This document shows, one piece after another, positions 1 through 9,233 of a DNA stretch of 64,000 bases. Below the pieces are notes generated by a model. That model was given only the letters and a program-made list of their open reading frames with translations. It had not been told where the DNA came from and ran no database searches. How positions within the stretch are numbered: the stretch's first letter is position 1; each line of letters begins with the position of its first letter. The DNA comes from Pseudomaricurvus hydrocarbonicus (GTDB taxonomy: Bacteria; Pseudomonadota; Gammaproteobacteria; Pseudomonadales; Cellvibrionaceae). The DNA lies in assembly GCF_011602365.1 (NCBI RefSeq), contig NZ_JAAONZ010000001.1, forward strand, positions 124,001 to 188,000. The letters run 5' to 3'. A program made the position numbers and the translations under genes.

Positions 1-37
1 AAAAGAATAATGACGTCAAAACGCGAGGAATCTGCCG

Positions 38-1186
38 ATGACACCGCATGAGGTTCAATCTCAACAGCATCAGTCTCGACTGCATCAACTAATAGGCGCC
101 GAGGTTTCACTGTACACGGGCAAGTTGCGCAGCTATCTGCAATACAAAAACATTCCCTTCACCGAGATCACGGCCTCAACCAAAGTCTACCGCGAAATTA
201 TTCTCCCTCGCACCGGCGTCCGATACATTCCTGTGTTGATCACCGATGATGATATCGCCCTGCAGGACACCACTGAGATCATCGATTTTCTCGAACAGCG
301 CTATCCGCAAGACAGTGTGTATCCCACAGGGGCCTGTCAAAAACTGATGGCACTGCTGCTGGAAACTTACGCCGATGAATGGCTGGTGATCCCGGCCATG
401 CACTATCGCTGGAACTACGAGGAAAATCGCGAATTCGCCATCCGTGAGTTTGGCCGCACCGCGGCACCCACTGCTTCAGCGGAAGAACAGCTGGCTATAG
501 GCCGGAGCAATGCCAAACCTTTTGCGGGCGCCCTGCCCAGGCTGGGGGTAACAGCGAACAATACCGCCGCCATTGAAAAAAGTTATCTGGCTCTGCTCAG
601 CGAACTGGACAACCACTTTCAGCAGCACCTTTTCCTGTTCGGTGCCAAACCCAGCATTGGCGATTTTGGATTATTCGGGCCCCTCTATGCGCACCTGTAC
701 CGCGATCCCTATTCCGGTCGCTTAATGCAGGCACAAGCCCCCCATGTGGTTGCGTGGGTCCAGCGCATGTTGCAGCCTCGCTCCGGCAGCGGAGAGTTCC
801 TGCCAGACGACCAGATCCCTGAAACTTTGCTGCCCATACTTTCACGCATGTTTGCCGAACAGGGGCCCGTCTTAAAAGCCACCATAGATCAGGTAAAAAA
901 CTGGGCTGCAAACCATGAGGACGAGGTAATACCCCGCGCCATCGGGGAATTGACCTTTCACCTGGACGGCATTGCCGCCACCCGCCTGACATTCCCTTAT
1001 ATGCAATGGATGTGGCAGCGTGGCTACGATGCCTATCGGGACATGACAGAGGTGGATCAGCGGAGAGCGCAAGCCATACTCGCACCCGTACCGGGTGCAG
1101 CAGGGTTATTGCAGTACCCCATCGAACAAAGGGTCAAACGCCAGCACAACAAATTGATCTTAACTCAATCACACTCGGCTCGCTGA
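38..1186 (+). CDS. Glutathione S-transferase-like protein with long C-terminal extension
   Basis: The N-terminal ~90 residues look like a thioredoxin-fold GST domain: a beta strand with VSLYTGKLRSYL, then the VPVL-like turn at YIPVLITD and a DTTEIIDFLEQRYP segment typical of the glutathione-binding side. A helical GST C-terminal domain follows, including the SIGDFGLFGPLYAHL segment. At 382 residues it is about 150 longer than an ordinary GST, so it has an additional C-terminal region. The ATG at 38 has GAGGAA seven bases upstream. The gene converges on the hydrolase at 1211. The substrate cannot be told; a detoxification or lipid-linked role is inferred only from the neighbours. Confidence 0.8.
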   Translation: MTPHEVQSQQHQSRLHQLIGAEVSLYTGKLRSYLQYKNIPFTEITASTKVYREIILPRTGVRYIPVLITDDDIALQDTTEIIDFLEQRYPQDSVYPTGACQKLMALLLETYADEWLVIPAMHYRWNYEENREFAIREFGRTAAPTASAEEQLAIGRSNAKPFAGALPRLGVTANNTAAIEKSYLALLSELDNHFQQHLFLFGAKPSIGDFGLFGPLYAHLYRDPYSGRLMQAQAPHVVAWVQRMLQPRSGSGEFLPDDQIPETLLPILSRMFAEQGPVLKATIDQVKNWAANHEDEVIPRAIGELTFHLDGIAATRLTFPYMQWMWQRGYDAYRDMTEVDQRRAQAILAPVPGAAGLLQYPIEQRVKRQHNKLILTQSHSAR

Positions 1187-1200
1187 GATTGAGCCGAGTG
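1172..1200. terminator. Hairpin between convergent genes
   Basis: Perfect 10-bp inverted repeat CACTCGGCTC / GAGCCGAGTG with a 9-base loop, overlapping the stop codon of the first gene and just outside the end of the gene on the other strand. There is no clear T run on either side, so it may be a weak or Rho-assisted bidirectional terminator. Confidence 0.45.
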
Positions 1201-1210
1201 GCGCTGCCCG

Positions 1211-2197
1211 TCAACGCGTTGCAGCTCGTCGCGCTGACCACACCACCAACCCCTGAGCGTTCAAGCCCATGTCAAAGGCAATGGTTTCAGCCGCCACCGA
1301 TGTTTCACAACCGTGCGCAACGGCCCGCTTGAGGGTGTAATCGGTTAAACGGGTAAGAATGGCATCCAGCAACATAACCTCCCGTTTCTCACCTTGCGCC
1401 CCAGATTTTTTCACCTCGGCCTCGGCCTGATCCACCAGTGATACGTAAGCATCAATTTGTTCAAGCAACTGCGGCGCCAGGGCTTTGGGGTTTTCTACCA
1501 CACCATAATGTGTCAGGTACATACGTTTTGGTTGCATCGCCAACAGCTTGCCAATGGAAGCCTTCAACGCGTCCGGATCAAACTGAACGGGGGTGGTGGT
1601 GGGAAAGATGAATGGCTGCCCATCCACCATCAGTTCGCGATAGGCAATGCCAAACGTGTCACCCGTGAAAAAACTGCGGGTCACGGCATCCCAAACGCAG
1701 AAGTGATGATTGGCGTGACCCGGGGTGTCGACAAACTTCAGCGTCTCGCCACCCAGTAACAGCTCATCGCCATCGTCGGCAATGACAATACGAGAGTCAT
1801 CCACCGGTATAAGGTCACCGTACATTTCCTGAAAGGCCGCCTCTCCGTAAACCGCGGTAGCCCCGGCCTGTAATTTGGTCGGATCTACCATATGTCGGGC
1901 GCCTTTGGGGTGGATCACCAGCCGCGCATACGGCAGGTCTTGCATCAGCAAACCCACACCACCGGCGTGATCCAAATGCACATGAGTCGGGATCACATAA
2001 TCCACCTGATTAAAGTTGACGCCTCTTTCTTTTAAATGGGTCAAAATGCTGGGAACGGAATGGTGGGTACCGGTTTCCACGATGGCAAAACGGCCATTCC
2101 GCTCAAGCAGATAGCACGCCGCCAAGCCAATACGTATCATCCCGCTGTCAATTAAATACACACCTTGCGCGACTTCGTTAGCAATTACCTGATCCAA
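1211..2197 (-). CDS. Metallo-beta-lactamase-fold hydrolase
   Basis: Shows the MBL signature THVHLDHAGG (residues 71-80) with metal ligands His72, His74, Asp76 and His77. Further ligands are in DTPGHANHH, FFTGDT and YLTHYG. Members hydrolyse thioesters, lactones or other esters using two metal ions; the substrate here is unknown. The start appears to be TTG at 2197, preceded by AGAGAGG five bases upstream; no in-frame ATG lies nearby. It follows the BASS-family transporter on the same strand after about 150 bases and could share its transcript. Confidence 0.85.
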   Translation of the reverse strand: MDQVIANEVAQGVYLIDSGMIRIGLAACYLLERNGRFAIVETGTHHSVPSILTHLKERGVNFNQVDYVIPTHVHLDHAGGVGLLMQDLPYARLVIHPKGARHMVDPTKLQAGATAVYGEAAFQEMYGDLIPVDDSRIVIADDGDELLLGGETLKFVDTPGHANHHFCVWDAVTRSFFTGDTFGIAYRELMVDGQPFIFPTTTPVQFDPDALKASIGKLLAMQPKRMYLTHYGVVENPKALAPQLLEQIDAYVSLVDQAEAEVKKSGAQGEKREVMLLDAILTRLTDYTLKRAVAHGCETSVAAETIAFDMGLNAQGLVVWSARRAATR

Positions 2198-2345
2198 GCA
2201 AGCCTCTCTTACGTTTCTGTTTATAGTTAAAGTTCTGCTCCGCTAGAGGACAGTATAGAGAGGCCGAATACAAAAAACAGCCCGCGGAGTGACCGCCCTG
2301 ACTGCCTTTACCCAAGGTGCTCAGGAAAACGCCTGCCCGCTGCCA

Positions 2346-3248
2346 TCATTCCGGCTGTAATTGCAGGGCCCCCTTTCTACGCCATACCACCAAGGCCAAC
2401 CCCAGGAAGGTCTGCAAAGCACCATATAAAAGCAAAGAAAAAAGGACAAAATTCCCCAATGGATCATCCACCCCGTGGACCGCCGGGAACAATGACACCT
2501 TAATCAGCAAGCCCAGATTGATATTACGAACGACCACTTCCATCTCAATAGCCGTAGAGTCTTCACGAACGAGACGAAACAGACGTGGGAGAAGCGCACC
2601 AATGGCCGCCAGCAACAGAAAAAACAGACCTATCAGAGCCACATTGCTCCAACCAAAAGCGCCGACATTGAGCCGCCCTGCTCCCGCAGAACCCACCACA
2701 ATACACATAATGGCAAACAGCGACCCACGGATGCCCCAACGGGAGACCCATGCGGACAGGCCGGGTAAAAACTGCAGAATCAACATCCCCAAAATCAGGG
2801 GGATGAGCAGACACAGGGTGATCTCAGTGGCAATTTGTCTGGCCGGCATGGTGAAATCCGGTGGCATGTAGGCGGAAATCAGGAAACCTAAAATCAGCGG
2901 AGTGGTAATCAGGCACGCGACCGTGGTAAACGCGGTAACAGAAATGGACAGAGGCACACTGCCTTTGGCCAGATAGGTGAAAATATTGGACACGGAACCG
3001 CCAGGGATTGCGGCAATCAAGGCGATCCCCACCAAAACACCCCCCGTGAGACCCAGCGACACAATCAAACCGAAGGTCACCAGTGGCACCGCAACCAGCT
3101 GTGTCAGGCACCCCAAAGTGACGGCTTTCGGTGTTTTTAAAACAGTTGTAAAATCCTGTAATCTCAGGGTCGCGCCCATTCCCAGCATCGCCAGAAACAA
3201 CTGTACGGCCGCAAACCAATATTCATTCTCGACATACCATTCAAACAT
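2346..3248 (-). CDS. Bile acid:sodium symporter (BASS) family transporter
   Basis: A 300-residue, strongly hydrophobic protein with about nine or ten membrane helices. It carries BASS/SBF family features: the PGGSVSNIFTYLAKG stretch near residue 85 and the EMEVVVRNINLGLLIKVSLFP stretch near residue 235, where family members place their substrate and sodium sites. The family moves organic anions such as bile acids, pantoate or 2-keto acids with sodium. ATG 3248 has GGGGAAAAAG upstream. Its place beside three acyl-CoA dehydrogenases suggests, as inference, uptake of a carboxylate degraded by them. Confidence 0.85.
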   Translation of the reverse strand: MFEWYVENEYWFAAVQLFLAMLGMGATLRLQDFTTVLKTPKAVTLGCLTQLVAVPLVTFGLIVSLGLTGGVLVGIALIAAIPGGSVSNIFTYLAKGSVPLSISVTAFTTVACLITTPLILGFLISAYMPPDFTMPARQIATEITLCLLIPLILGMLILQFLPGLSAWVSRWGIRGSLFAIMCIVVGSAGAGRLNVGAFGWSNVALIGLFFLLLAAIGALLPRLFRLVREDSTAIEMEVVVRNINLGLLIKVSLFPAVHGVDDPLGNFVLFSLLLYGALQTFLGLALVVWRRKGALQLQPE

Positions 3249-3348
3249 CTTTTTCCCCGAGCAAAAAGCGCAATACTAGCAAACAGCATCGGCTGAGTCT
3301 GTCGTGAGGGTGACATACTCGGATGGGCGTTAAAGCAAGAAAAAAGGC

Positions 3349-3381
3349 AAAAAAAGGGGCAGTTGTATCTACAACTGCCCC
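3349..3381 (-). terminator. Rho-independent terminator of the acyl-CoA dehydrogenase operon
   Basis: On the minus strand an 11-bp stem (GGGGCAGTTGT / ACAACTGCCCC, loop of four) is followed by seven T residues, then further T-rich sequence. It sits 37 bases past the last dehydrogenase gene and so separates that operon from the BASS gene. Confidence 0.9.
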
Positions 3382-3418
3382 TTCCTGAACACGCCAAAGA
3401 CCTATAAAAAATAAAGTC

Positions 3419-4546
3419 TTACAATTTGGCGAAACGCTGGGTGTGAAAGTCACCGTTACCGAACAGCAGTTCAATCATTGTCAGGCGCTTGAAATAGTGC
3501 CCCACATCCAGCTCTTCCGTGACACCAATGCCGCCGTGAATCTGGATCGATTCCTGTCCAATTTTACGGGCCGCCTTACCAATGCGGGACTTCATCGCCG
3601 ACACCGCTTTATCCGCCTCGGCGCCGCCCTGATCCAGCTTCATGGCCGCCATCAGCACAATAGACTTGGCCTGCTGATGTTCAATAAACATATCCGCCAT
3701 GCGGTGCTGTAGCGCCTGAAATTTGGCAATAGGCACCCCAAATTGCACACGGGTTTTGGTGTACTCCACAGTCTTTTTGTAGGACACTTCCATCGCCCCA
3801 ACCGCTTCTGAACAGATCGACAAAATGGCCCGATTTAAAACCTGGTTCATCACGGGCAGCGCCTGCCCTTCGGCACCCAGTAATTGATCCGCTGACACCG
3901 TCACATTGTCCAGATGCACTTCTGCCGCACGACCACCATCCTGTGTACGATAGGTTTTCAGCCGAACCCCGTCACTCTTGGGGTCTACCAAAAACAGCGA
4001 GATGCCCTCGGCATCCATTTGTGAACCCGAGGTGCGGGCAGAGACTGCAATGACATCGGCCGCAGCACCGTTTAATACCACAGCTTTATGCCCTGAAAGT
4101 CGGTAGCTATCGCCGTCTTTCGTGGCGGTGGTGGCCACATCGGCAAGGTTATAGCGGCTCTGTGGCTCTGCATAGGCAAATGCCATTTGCAGATTGCCCT
4201 CCATAATACCGCCAATCAATTCGGCTTTTTGGGTGTCATTACCCACGGCGGCTACCAGCCCGCCCCCCAACACGGTTGTCGCCAGGAAAGGCTCAATAAC
4301 AATTCCTTTGCCAAACTCTTCCATCACCACCATTAGGTCTGCGGCACTGCCTCCCAGGCCACCATCGGCCTCAGAGAAAGGCACCATTAACCAACCCAGT
4401 TCAGCAAACAACTTCCAATTGGCTTCGCTGTAACCAAGATCACTCTTGACCAGCTTCATGCGGGAATCAAAGTCGTAATCGTTCTGCACAAACTTGGCAA
4501 TGCTGTCTTGCAGCATTTGCTGCTCTTCACTGTATGAAAAATCCAT
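3419..4546 (-). CDS. Acyl-CoA dehydrogenase family protein, small subunit-like
   Basis: A 375-residue acyl-CoA dehydrogenase of the divergent class that usually pairs with a second subunit (PimD-like, or FadE28-like in steroid degraders). N-terminal helices, a middle beta domain and the FAD-binding C-terminal part (TRVQFGVPIAKFQALQHRMADM, IHGGIGVTEELDVGHYFKR) are all present. The usual catalytic Glu position near the C-terminus reads FGNGDF instead of YEGTS. RBS GAGGAG lies just upstream. It is the last gene of a three-dehydrogenase operon, 14 bases after its partner. Confidence 0.9.
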   Translation of the reverse strand: MDFSYSEEQQMLQDSIAKFVQNDYDFDSRMKLVKSDLGYSEANWKLFAELGWLMVPFSEADGGLGGSAADLMVVMEEFGKGIVIEPFLATTVLGGGLVAAVGNDTQKAELIGGIMEGNLQMAFAYAEPQSRYNLADVATTATKDGDSYRLSGHKAVVLNGAAADVIAVSARTSGSQMDAEGISLFLVDPKSDGVRLKTYRTQDGGRAAEVHLDNVTVSADQLLGAEGQALPVMNQVLNRAILSICSEAVGAMEVSYKKTVEYTKTRVQFGVPIAKFQALQHRMADMFIEHQQAKSIVLMAAMKLDQGGAEADKAVSAMKSRIGKAARKIGQESIQIHGGIGVTEELDVGHYFKRLTMIELLFGNGDFHTQRFAKL

Positions 4547-4560
4547 AATGATTGCTCCTC

Positions 4561-5760
4561 TTACAGGCCGAGAACGGCTTTACAGATAATGTTTTTCTGA
4601 ACTTCGTTACTGCCACCATAAATGGAGGTCTTACGATTATTGAAGTAGGTCGGTGCGGTATTGGCCGCAGAACCCGGCCCAACCCATTCACCGTCAAAAT
4701 TGATGTCGAATTGTTCGTCCAGGAACGGCAGCGCGTAGTAGCCGGCGATTTCCATTTTCAATTCGTCAATAGCCTGGGCGATCTCAGTGCCCTTGATTTT
4801 TAGAATCGAGGACTCAGGACCCGGTGCCTTGCCCGTGCTGACTGCGGCCAGCGTCCTGAGCTCTGTGTATTCCAACGCCAGCAGATCAATTTCCAGCTCC
4901 GCGACCTTTTGAGCGAAGGCCGGGTTTTCCAGGAGCGGGCGGCCAAAATCATTGGTTTCCGTGGCCAGTGCTTTCACGCTCTGCAGCGCCATTTTACTTT
5001 GGGCCACACGCGCAATGCCCGTGCGCTCATGGGTCAGCAAGACCTTCGCATAAGTCCAGCCCTTACCCTCTTCACCGATCAGGTTTGCAACCGGTACACG
5101 CACATTATCGAAATGCACTTCATTGACTTCGCGGCGCTCATCCAGCATGTAAATGGGCGACACGGTAATACCCGGCGTGGTCATGTCGATCAACAAAAAG
5201 CTGATTGCTTCCTGATTTTTGGCGTCACTGCCGCCGGTGCGCACCAGACAGAAAATCCAGTCCGCATACTGACCCAGGGTAGTCCAGGTCTTGGTGCCGT
5301 TGACCACATACTCATCACCGTCACGGGTGGCGGTGGTTTTCAGAGACGCCAGGTCAGAACCGGCATTGGGCTCGGAATACCCCTGACACCACCACACATT
5401 GCTGTTGAGAATGTCCGGCAGGAAACGTTTCTTCTGCTCTTCGTTACCAAACCCGTAAATCACCGGTGCCACCATGCTCATGCCGAAGGGAATCACACCG
5501 GGGGCTCCGACTTTGGCGCATTCATTGCTCCAGATGTACTTTTGAGTGGAGGTCCAGCCAGTACCGCCGTATTCAACCGGCCAGTTCACGGCCGCCCAGC
5601 CCTTTTCGGCCAGAATTTTTTGCCAGGTGACAAAATCTTCTTTTTCGAAATGCAGTCCTTTACGGGCTTTTTCAGCAATGTCTGCGGGTAATTTTTCTTT
5701 CAAAAACTGACGAACTTCCTCTTGGAACGCCAACTCTTCTGCAGAGAAATCCACGTTCAT
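4561..5760 (-). CDS. Acyl-CoA dehydrogenase family protein, large subunit-like
   Basis: A 399-residue acyl-CoA dehydrogenase resembling PimC and FadE17/26-type enzymes. It has the WWCQGYSEPNAGSDLASLKT flavin/acyl site near residue 130, an LLTHERTG segment in the C-terminal domain, and IYGGSNEVQKN at the C-terminus. In this last motif the Glu of the short-chain enzymes (YEGTS) is a Gly. Strong RBS GAGGAGAGAG. It lies 52 bases after the third dehydrogenase gene and 14 before its likely partner. It probably forms a mixed complex oxidising a long, branched or dicarboxylic acyl-CoA; the substrate is inferred. Confidence 0.9.
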   Translation of the reverse strand: MNVDFSAEELAFQEEVRQFLKEKLPADIAEKARKGLHFEKEDFVTWQKILAEKGWAAVNWPVEYGGTGWTSTQKYIWSNECAKVGAPGVIPFGMSMVAPVIYGFGNEEQKKRFLPDILNSNVWWCQGYSEPNAGSDLASLKTTATRDGDEYVVNGTKTWTTLGQYADWIFCLVRTGGSDAKNQEAISFLLIDMTTPGITVSPIYMLDERREVNEVHFDNVRVPVANLIGEEGKGWTYAKVLLTHERTGIARVAQSKMALQSVKALATETNDFGRPLLENPAFAQKVAELEIDLLALEYTELRTLAAVSTGKAPGPESSILKIKGTEIAQAIDELKMEIAGYYALPFLDEQFDINFDGEWVGPGSAANTAPTYFNNRKTSIYGGSNEVQKNIICKAVLGL

Positions 5761-5812
5761 TCTCTCTCTCCTCTTGGGTGTGTTATAAAAAATCAGGTTT
5801 AAATATTGTGTC

Positions 5813-6964
5813 TTACTGTTTTTCTTTCACCATATTGCGGGCAATCACAATCTGTTGAATCTGGCTGGTGCCTTCATAGAGACGAAACAAACGCACATCC
5901 CGGTAAAAACGCTCAGCCGCGTATTCCGAGATATAACCTGCGCCGCCGTGTATTTGTACGGCGCGATCGGCAACCCGGCCTACCATTTCGGTACAAAATA
6001 ATTTGCTGCAAGCCGCTTCCGTGCTGACCGGCTCACCCCGGTCGCGCTTTCGGGCCGCCTCCATCACCATGGACTTGCCGGCGAAAGCTTCTGCTTTTGA
6101 GTCCGCCAGCATGGCCTGAATTAACTGATGCTCACAAATGGGCTTGCCAAACTGAGTGCGCTCCATGGCAAAACGCAAGGCATCGTCAATCAACCGCTCG
6201 GCCACCCCCACACTGACGGCTGAGATATGCAAACGGCCGCGATCGAGAACCTTCATGGCAGTATAGAAGCCCTTGCCTTCAACGCCGCCAATCAAGCTGT
6301 CTGCCGGCACACGCACATTGTCGAATATCACATCACAGGTAGAGGAACCCGCCTGCCCCATCTTCTTGTCTTTGGCGCCCAGGCTGATGCCGTCAAGGCC
6401 CGCCTCGACGATGAACGCGGATACACCTTTTGCGCCTTTAACACTGCTATCGGTACGCGCCATCACCGTAAACGTGCCAGCTCGGGGGGCATTGGTGATA
6501 AAGCGCTTGGTGCCATTAAGAATATAATGATCGCCCTCGCGTACTGCGGTGGTTTTCACCGCAGCTGAATCAGAACCCACATCCGGCTCTGTGAGACAAA
6601 ATGAACCGATTAATTCACCTGAAGCGTATTTGGGAAGATATTTTTGCTTTTGAGCCTCGGTTCCGTCAAAAACAATACCCGCCGAACCAATGCCGTTGTT
6701 GGTGCCGACGAGGGAGCGAAACGCCGGTGAAGTCTTCCCCAGCTCCATCGCTACCAGCACTTCCTCTTCCATGGTCAACCCCAGACCGCCGTACTCTTCC
6801 GGGATGGTCAGGCCAAACAGGCCCATCGCCTTCATTTCCTCAATGACGGCATCGGGAATGGCATCGTCTTCCGCCACCTGCGCCTCCAGCGGCACCAGTC
6901 GATCACGAACATAACGTGCCAGACTGTCCAGCAACGGATTGAGTGTTTCCGGGTCTCTGATCAT
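5813..6964 (-). CDS. Acyl-CoA dehydrogenase, short/branched-chain type
   Basis: A standard 383-residue enzyme that oxidises acyl-CoA to 2-enoyl-CoA with FAD, passing electrons to electron-transfer flavoprotein. Seen: FCLTEPDVGSDSAAVKT near residue 120, RTQFGKPICEHQLIQAMLAD, the QIHGGAGYISEYAAERFYRD loop, and LYEGTSQIQ, whose Glu364 is the catalytic base. It is the first gene of the leftward operon; RBS GGAGAGAGG. The promoter region is shared with the divergent ligase operon and contains a palindrome. Confidence 0.95.
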   Translation of the reverse strand: MIRDPETLNPLLDSLARYVRDRLVPLEAQVAEDDAIPDAVIEEMKAMGLFGLTIPEEYGGLGLTMEEEVLVAMELGKTSPAFRSLVGTNNGIGSAGIVFDGTEAQKQKYLPKYASGELIGSFCLTEPDVGSDSAAVKTTAVREGDHYILNGTKRFITNAPRAGTFTVMARTDSSVKGAKGVSAFIVEAGLDGISLGAKDKKMGQAGSSTCDVIFDNVRVPADSLIGGVEGKGFYTAMKVLDRGRLHISAVSVGVAERLIDDALRFAMERTQFGKPICEHQLIQAMLADSKAEAFAGKSMVMEAARKRDRGEPVSTEAACSKLFCTEMVGRVADRAVQIHGGAGYISEYAAERFYRDVRLFRLYEGTSQIQQIVIARNMVKEKQ

Positions 6965-7008
6965 GAACCTCTCTCCAACGATTTTTTACTTTAAAAATTA
7001 TGCTTGTG

Positions 7009-7090
7009 ATTATATTTCGGGCTAAAGTAAGGGGAAATACTAACAAGTAATTCCGCAGAGTGGAATTATCATCTCAATAATGTTTAAAAT
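7009..7090. promoter_or_regulatory. Divergent promoter region with 21-bp palindromic operator
   Basis: On the minus strand a TATAAT (7009-7014) lies upstream of the dehydrogenase operon. On the plus strand TAAAAT (7085-7090) could serve the ligase operon. Between them is the perfect inverted repeat TAATTCC-N7-GGAATTA (7048-7068), of the size bound by TetR-type or similar dimeric repressors. It would overlap the -35 position of the rightward promoter. The regulator gene is not in the window. Confidence 0.5.
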
Positions 7091-7277
7091 AACCCGGATT
7101 GTTCAATCACCCCCAGGCATAGAAATACCCGCATGGGCGCTGATGGGACCGACCAGTGAGTGTGACCACCCGCTTTTTGGACACTGAATCTAATAAAAAC
7201 CAGAGGCCAGTAGGCCTCAAACTGATTCCTACGGGTCAAGGTAGTGAATCGGTACTTTGCAATATGGAGAGACACTG

Positions 7278-9164
7278 ATGAATGCAGCACTGCCCCAAGG
7301 CCCCGCCGCCTCGGAAATGCACAGCCTAAAGGTTATCGAACAATTTGAAAAAAGCCCTCTTTCGCAGCGCTATCCGTGGACCAACAGCTACGATTTGATC
7401 CTTAACGCCTGTGAAAAGTGGGGAGACGATACCGGCCTGGAGTTCGTCCCCACCGGAACCGCCGGTGAACCCAGCGAAGTCATCAGTTACCGTCAGCTGG
7501 CGCGCCGTATCACCCAGACCGCGAATTTATTGCACAGCCTCGGGGTTCAGTCACAGGATGCCGTCTCGGTCATGATGCCCTCACTGCCTGAGACCTATTA
7601 CGCCATTTGGGGAGCCCAGGCTGCAGGCATTACCAGCCCCTTGAACCCCATGCTGGACGCCCATCACCTGGCAGAAATCATCGACGTCACACAATCCAAA
7701 GTGCTGATCACGACCGCGCCCTTCACGGCTAACCGTGATCTGTGGGAGAAAGCGGTCGAGGTGGTTAAACAGGCGACCAACATCACCCACATGGTCATCA
7801 TTACCCGCCCCGGACTGACCGAAGCCCTGCCTTCGGCGCCGCGCGAAGGGGTGATTATGGTCGACTACAATGCCATTGTTGATAATTTTAACGACAGCCG
7901 GTTGGACTCCGGCCGCCGTTTTCACGGTGATGACGCCGCCGCCTATATGCACACCGGGGGCACCACCGGTCGCCCCAAGGTCGCTCAACTCAACCACAGC
8001 AATTTTGCCTTTGTGGCTCAGTTAATCGCCGACATGGGGTCAGACCAGCCGCGCTACAACACCCCCTGTGCGCTGCCCCTGTTTCACATCTTTGGTCTGG
8101 TAGTCACCGGGATCGCGGCCTTTAGCATTGGTAACCCTATTATCATCCTGTCGCCTTCGGGGTTCCGTAACCCCAATGTTGTGGCTAACTTCTGGAGCTA
8201 TGTCGAACGCTTCAAATTTAAAGGCGTCGCCGCCGTGCCGACCATTCTGTCGGTGCTCTACGAAGTTCCGGTGGGCGATCACGATGTCTCGTCGCTGGAA
8301 GAAATCATCAGTGGTGCCGCGCCCCTGCCCGATCATTTAAAACTCAAATTTGAAGACCGTTACCACTGTCGGGTGCGCAACGGTTACGGCATGACAGAAA
8401 CCACCGCCTTGCTCTCACTGAGCCAGAAAGAAACCCCGGTGCCACTGGGCAGCTGTGGCCTGCGTCTCCCCTATGCAGAGAGGATCATTGGTCACATTGA
8501 CGGCAATAAACTGACAAAAATTTGTGGCCCCAACGAAGCCGGCGTGATCCTGACGCGAGGACCGAATGTGTTTGCCGGTTACCTGGAAAAAAGTGACAAC
8601 GACAAGGCCTGGGTCGACAACTGGTACAACACCGGGGATATAGGTTACCTGGATGAAGAGGGTTTCTTGTTCCTCACCGGACGCGCCAAAGACCTGATCA
8701 TTCGCGGCGGCCACAACATCGACCCGCTACAAATTGAAGAGCCGTTGCTGAACCACCCGGACGTGGCCGACGTGGTGGCGATCGGCCAGCCCGATGCTCA
8801 CGCAGGCGAACTGCCCATCGCCTATGTGGTGGCCAAGCCCGGCAAGCACATTGACGAGCAGGCACTGCTGGCCTACTGCCAGAAACATATCTCCGAACGT
8901 GCGGCCATCCCCAAACGCATTCAACTCCTTGAGAGCATTCCCCTCACCGCTGTTGGAAAAGTGTTCAAACCTCGCTTGCGTGAAATGGCTGCCGAGTACG
9001 TGCTGCACAGCATTCTGACTCATACCGAAATTGGCGCAAACATAGCAGTGTATACGGATCAACTGAAAGGCCTGACTGCGACTATAACGCTGGACGACAA
9101 AGACCAGGCTGAAACCGTTGCATCGGCTGTGCAATCGCTGCCGTTCCACATTGATATCGTGTAA
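7278..9164 (+). CDS. Acyl-CoA synthetase (AMP-forming)
   Basis: A 628-residue member of the adenylate-forming family that activates a carboxylic acid to its CoA thioester. Seen: P-loop YMHTGGTTGRPK near residue 225, NGYGMTETTALLS (A5 motif), YNTGDIGYLDEEGFLFLTGR (A7/A8 region) and the C-terminal PLTAVGKVFKP with the catalytic Lys. An upstream TTG at 7257 keeps the frame open, but ATG 7278 has GGAGAGA at the right distance. It is the first gene of a rightward operon with a thiolase and a bifunctional hydratase/dehydrogenase. The extra C-terminal ~70 residues after the A10 Lys are unusual in length. Confidence 0.92.
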   Translation: MNAALPQGPAASEMHSLKVIEQFEKSPLSQRYPWTNSYDLILNACEKWGDDTGLEFVPTGTAGEPSEVISYRQLARRITQTANLLHSLGVQSQDAVSVMMPSLPETYYAIWGAQAAGITSPLNPMLDAHHLAEIIDVTQSKVLITTAPFTANRDLWEKAVEVVKQATNITHMVIITRPGLTEALPSAPREGVIMVDYNAIVDNFNDSRLDSGRRFHGDDAAAYMHTGGTTGRPKVAQLNHSNFAFVAQLIADMGSDQPRYNTPCALPLFHIFGLVVTGIAAFSIGNPIIILSPSGFRNPNVVANFWSYVERFKFKGVAAVPTILSVLYEVPVGDHDVSSLEEIISGAAPLPDHLKLKFEDRYHCRVRNGYGMTETTALLSLSQKETPVPLGSCGLRLPYAERIIGHIDGNKLTKICGPNEAGVILTRGPNVFAGYLEKSDNDKAWVDNWYNTGDIGYLDEEGFLFLTGRAKDLIIRGGHNIDPLQIEEPLLNHPDVADVVAIGQPDAHAGELPIAYVVAKPGKHIDEQALLAYCQKHISERAAIPKRIQLLESIPLTAVGKVFKPRLREMAAEYVLHSILTHTEIGANIAVYTDQLKGLTATITLDDKDQAETVASAVQSLPFHIDIV

Positions 9165-9233
9165 TGGCTTGGCCAATCGCTGGCACAACCACCACCGAGC
9201 AATTTATACCTGACACACGAATAGAGAAATGCT

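Noticed and set aside
1506-1759. Plus-strand frames within the hydrolase gene and many similar overlaps elsewhere
   Set aside because: They are shadows of clearly coding frames on the other strand.
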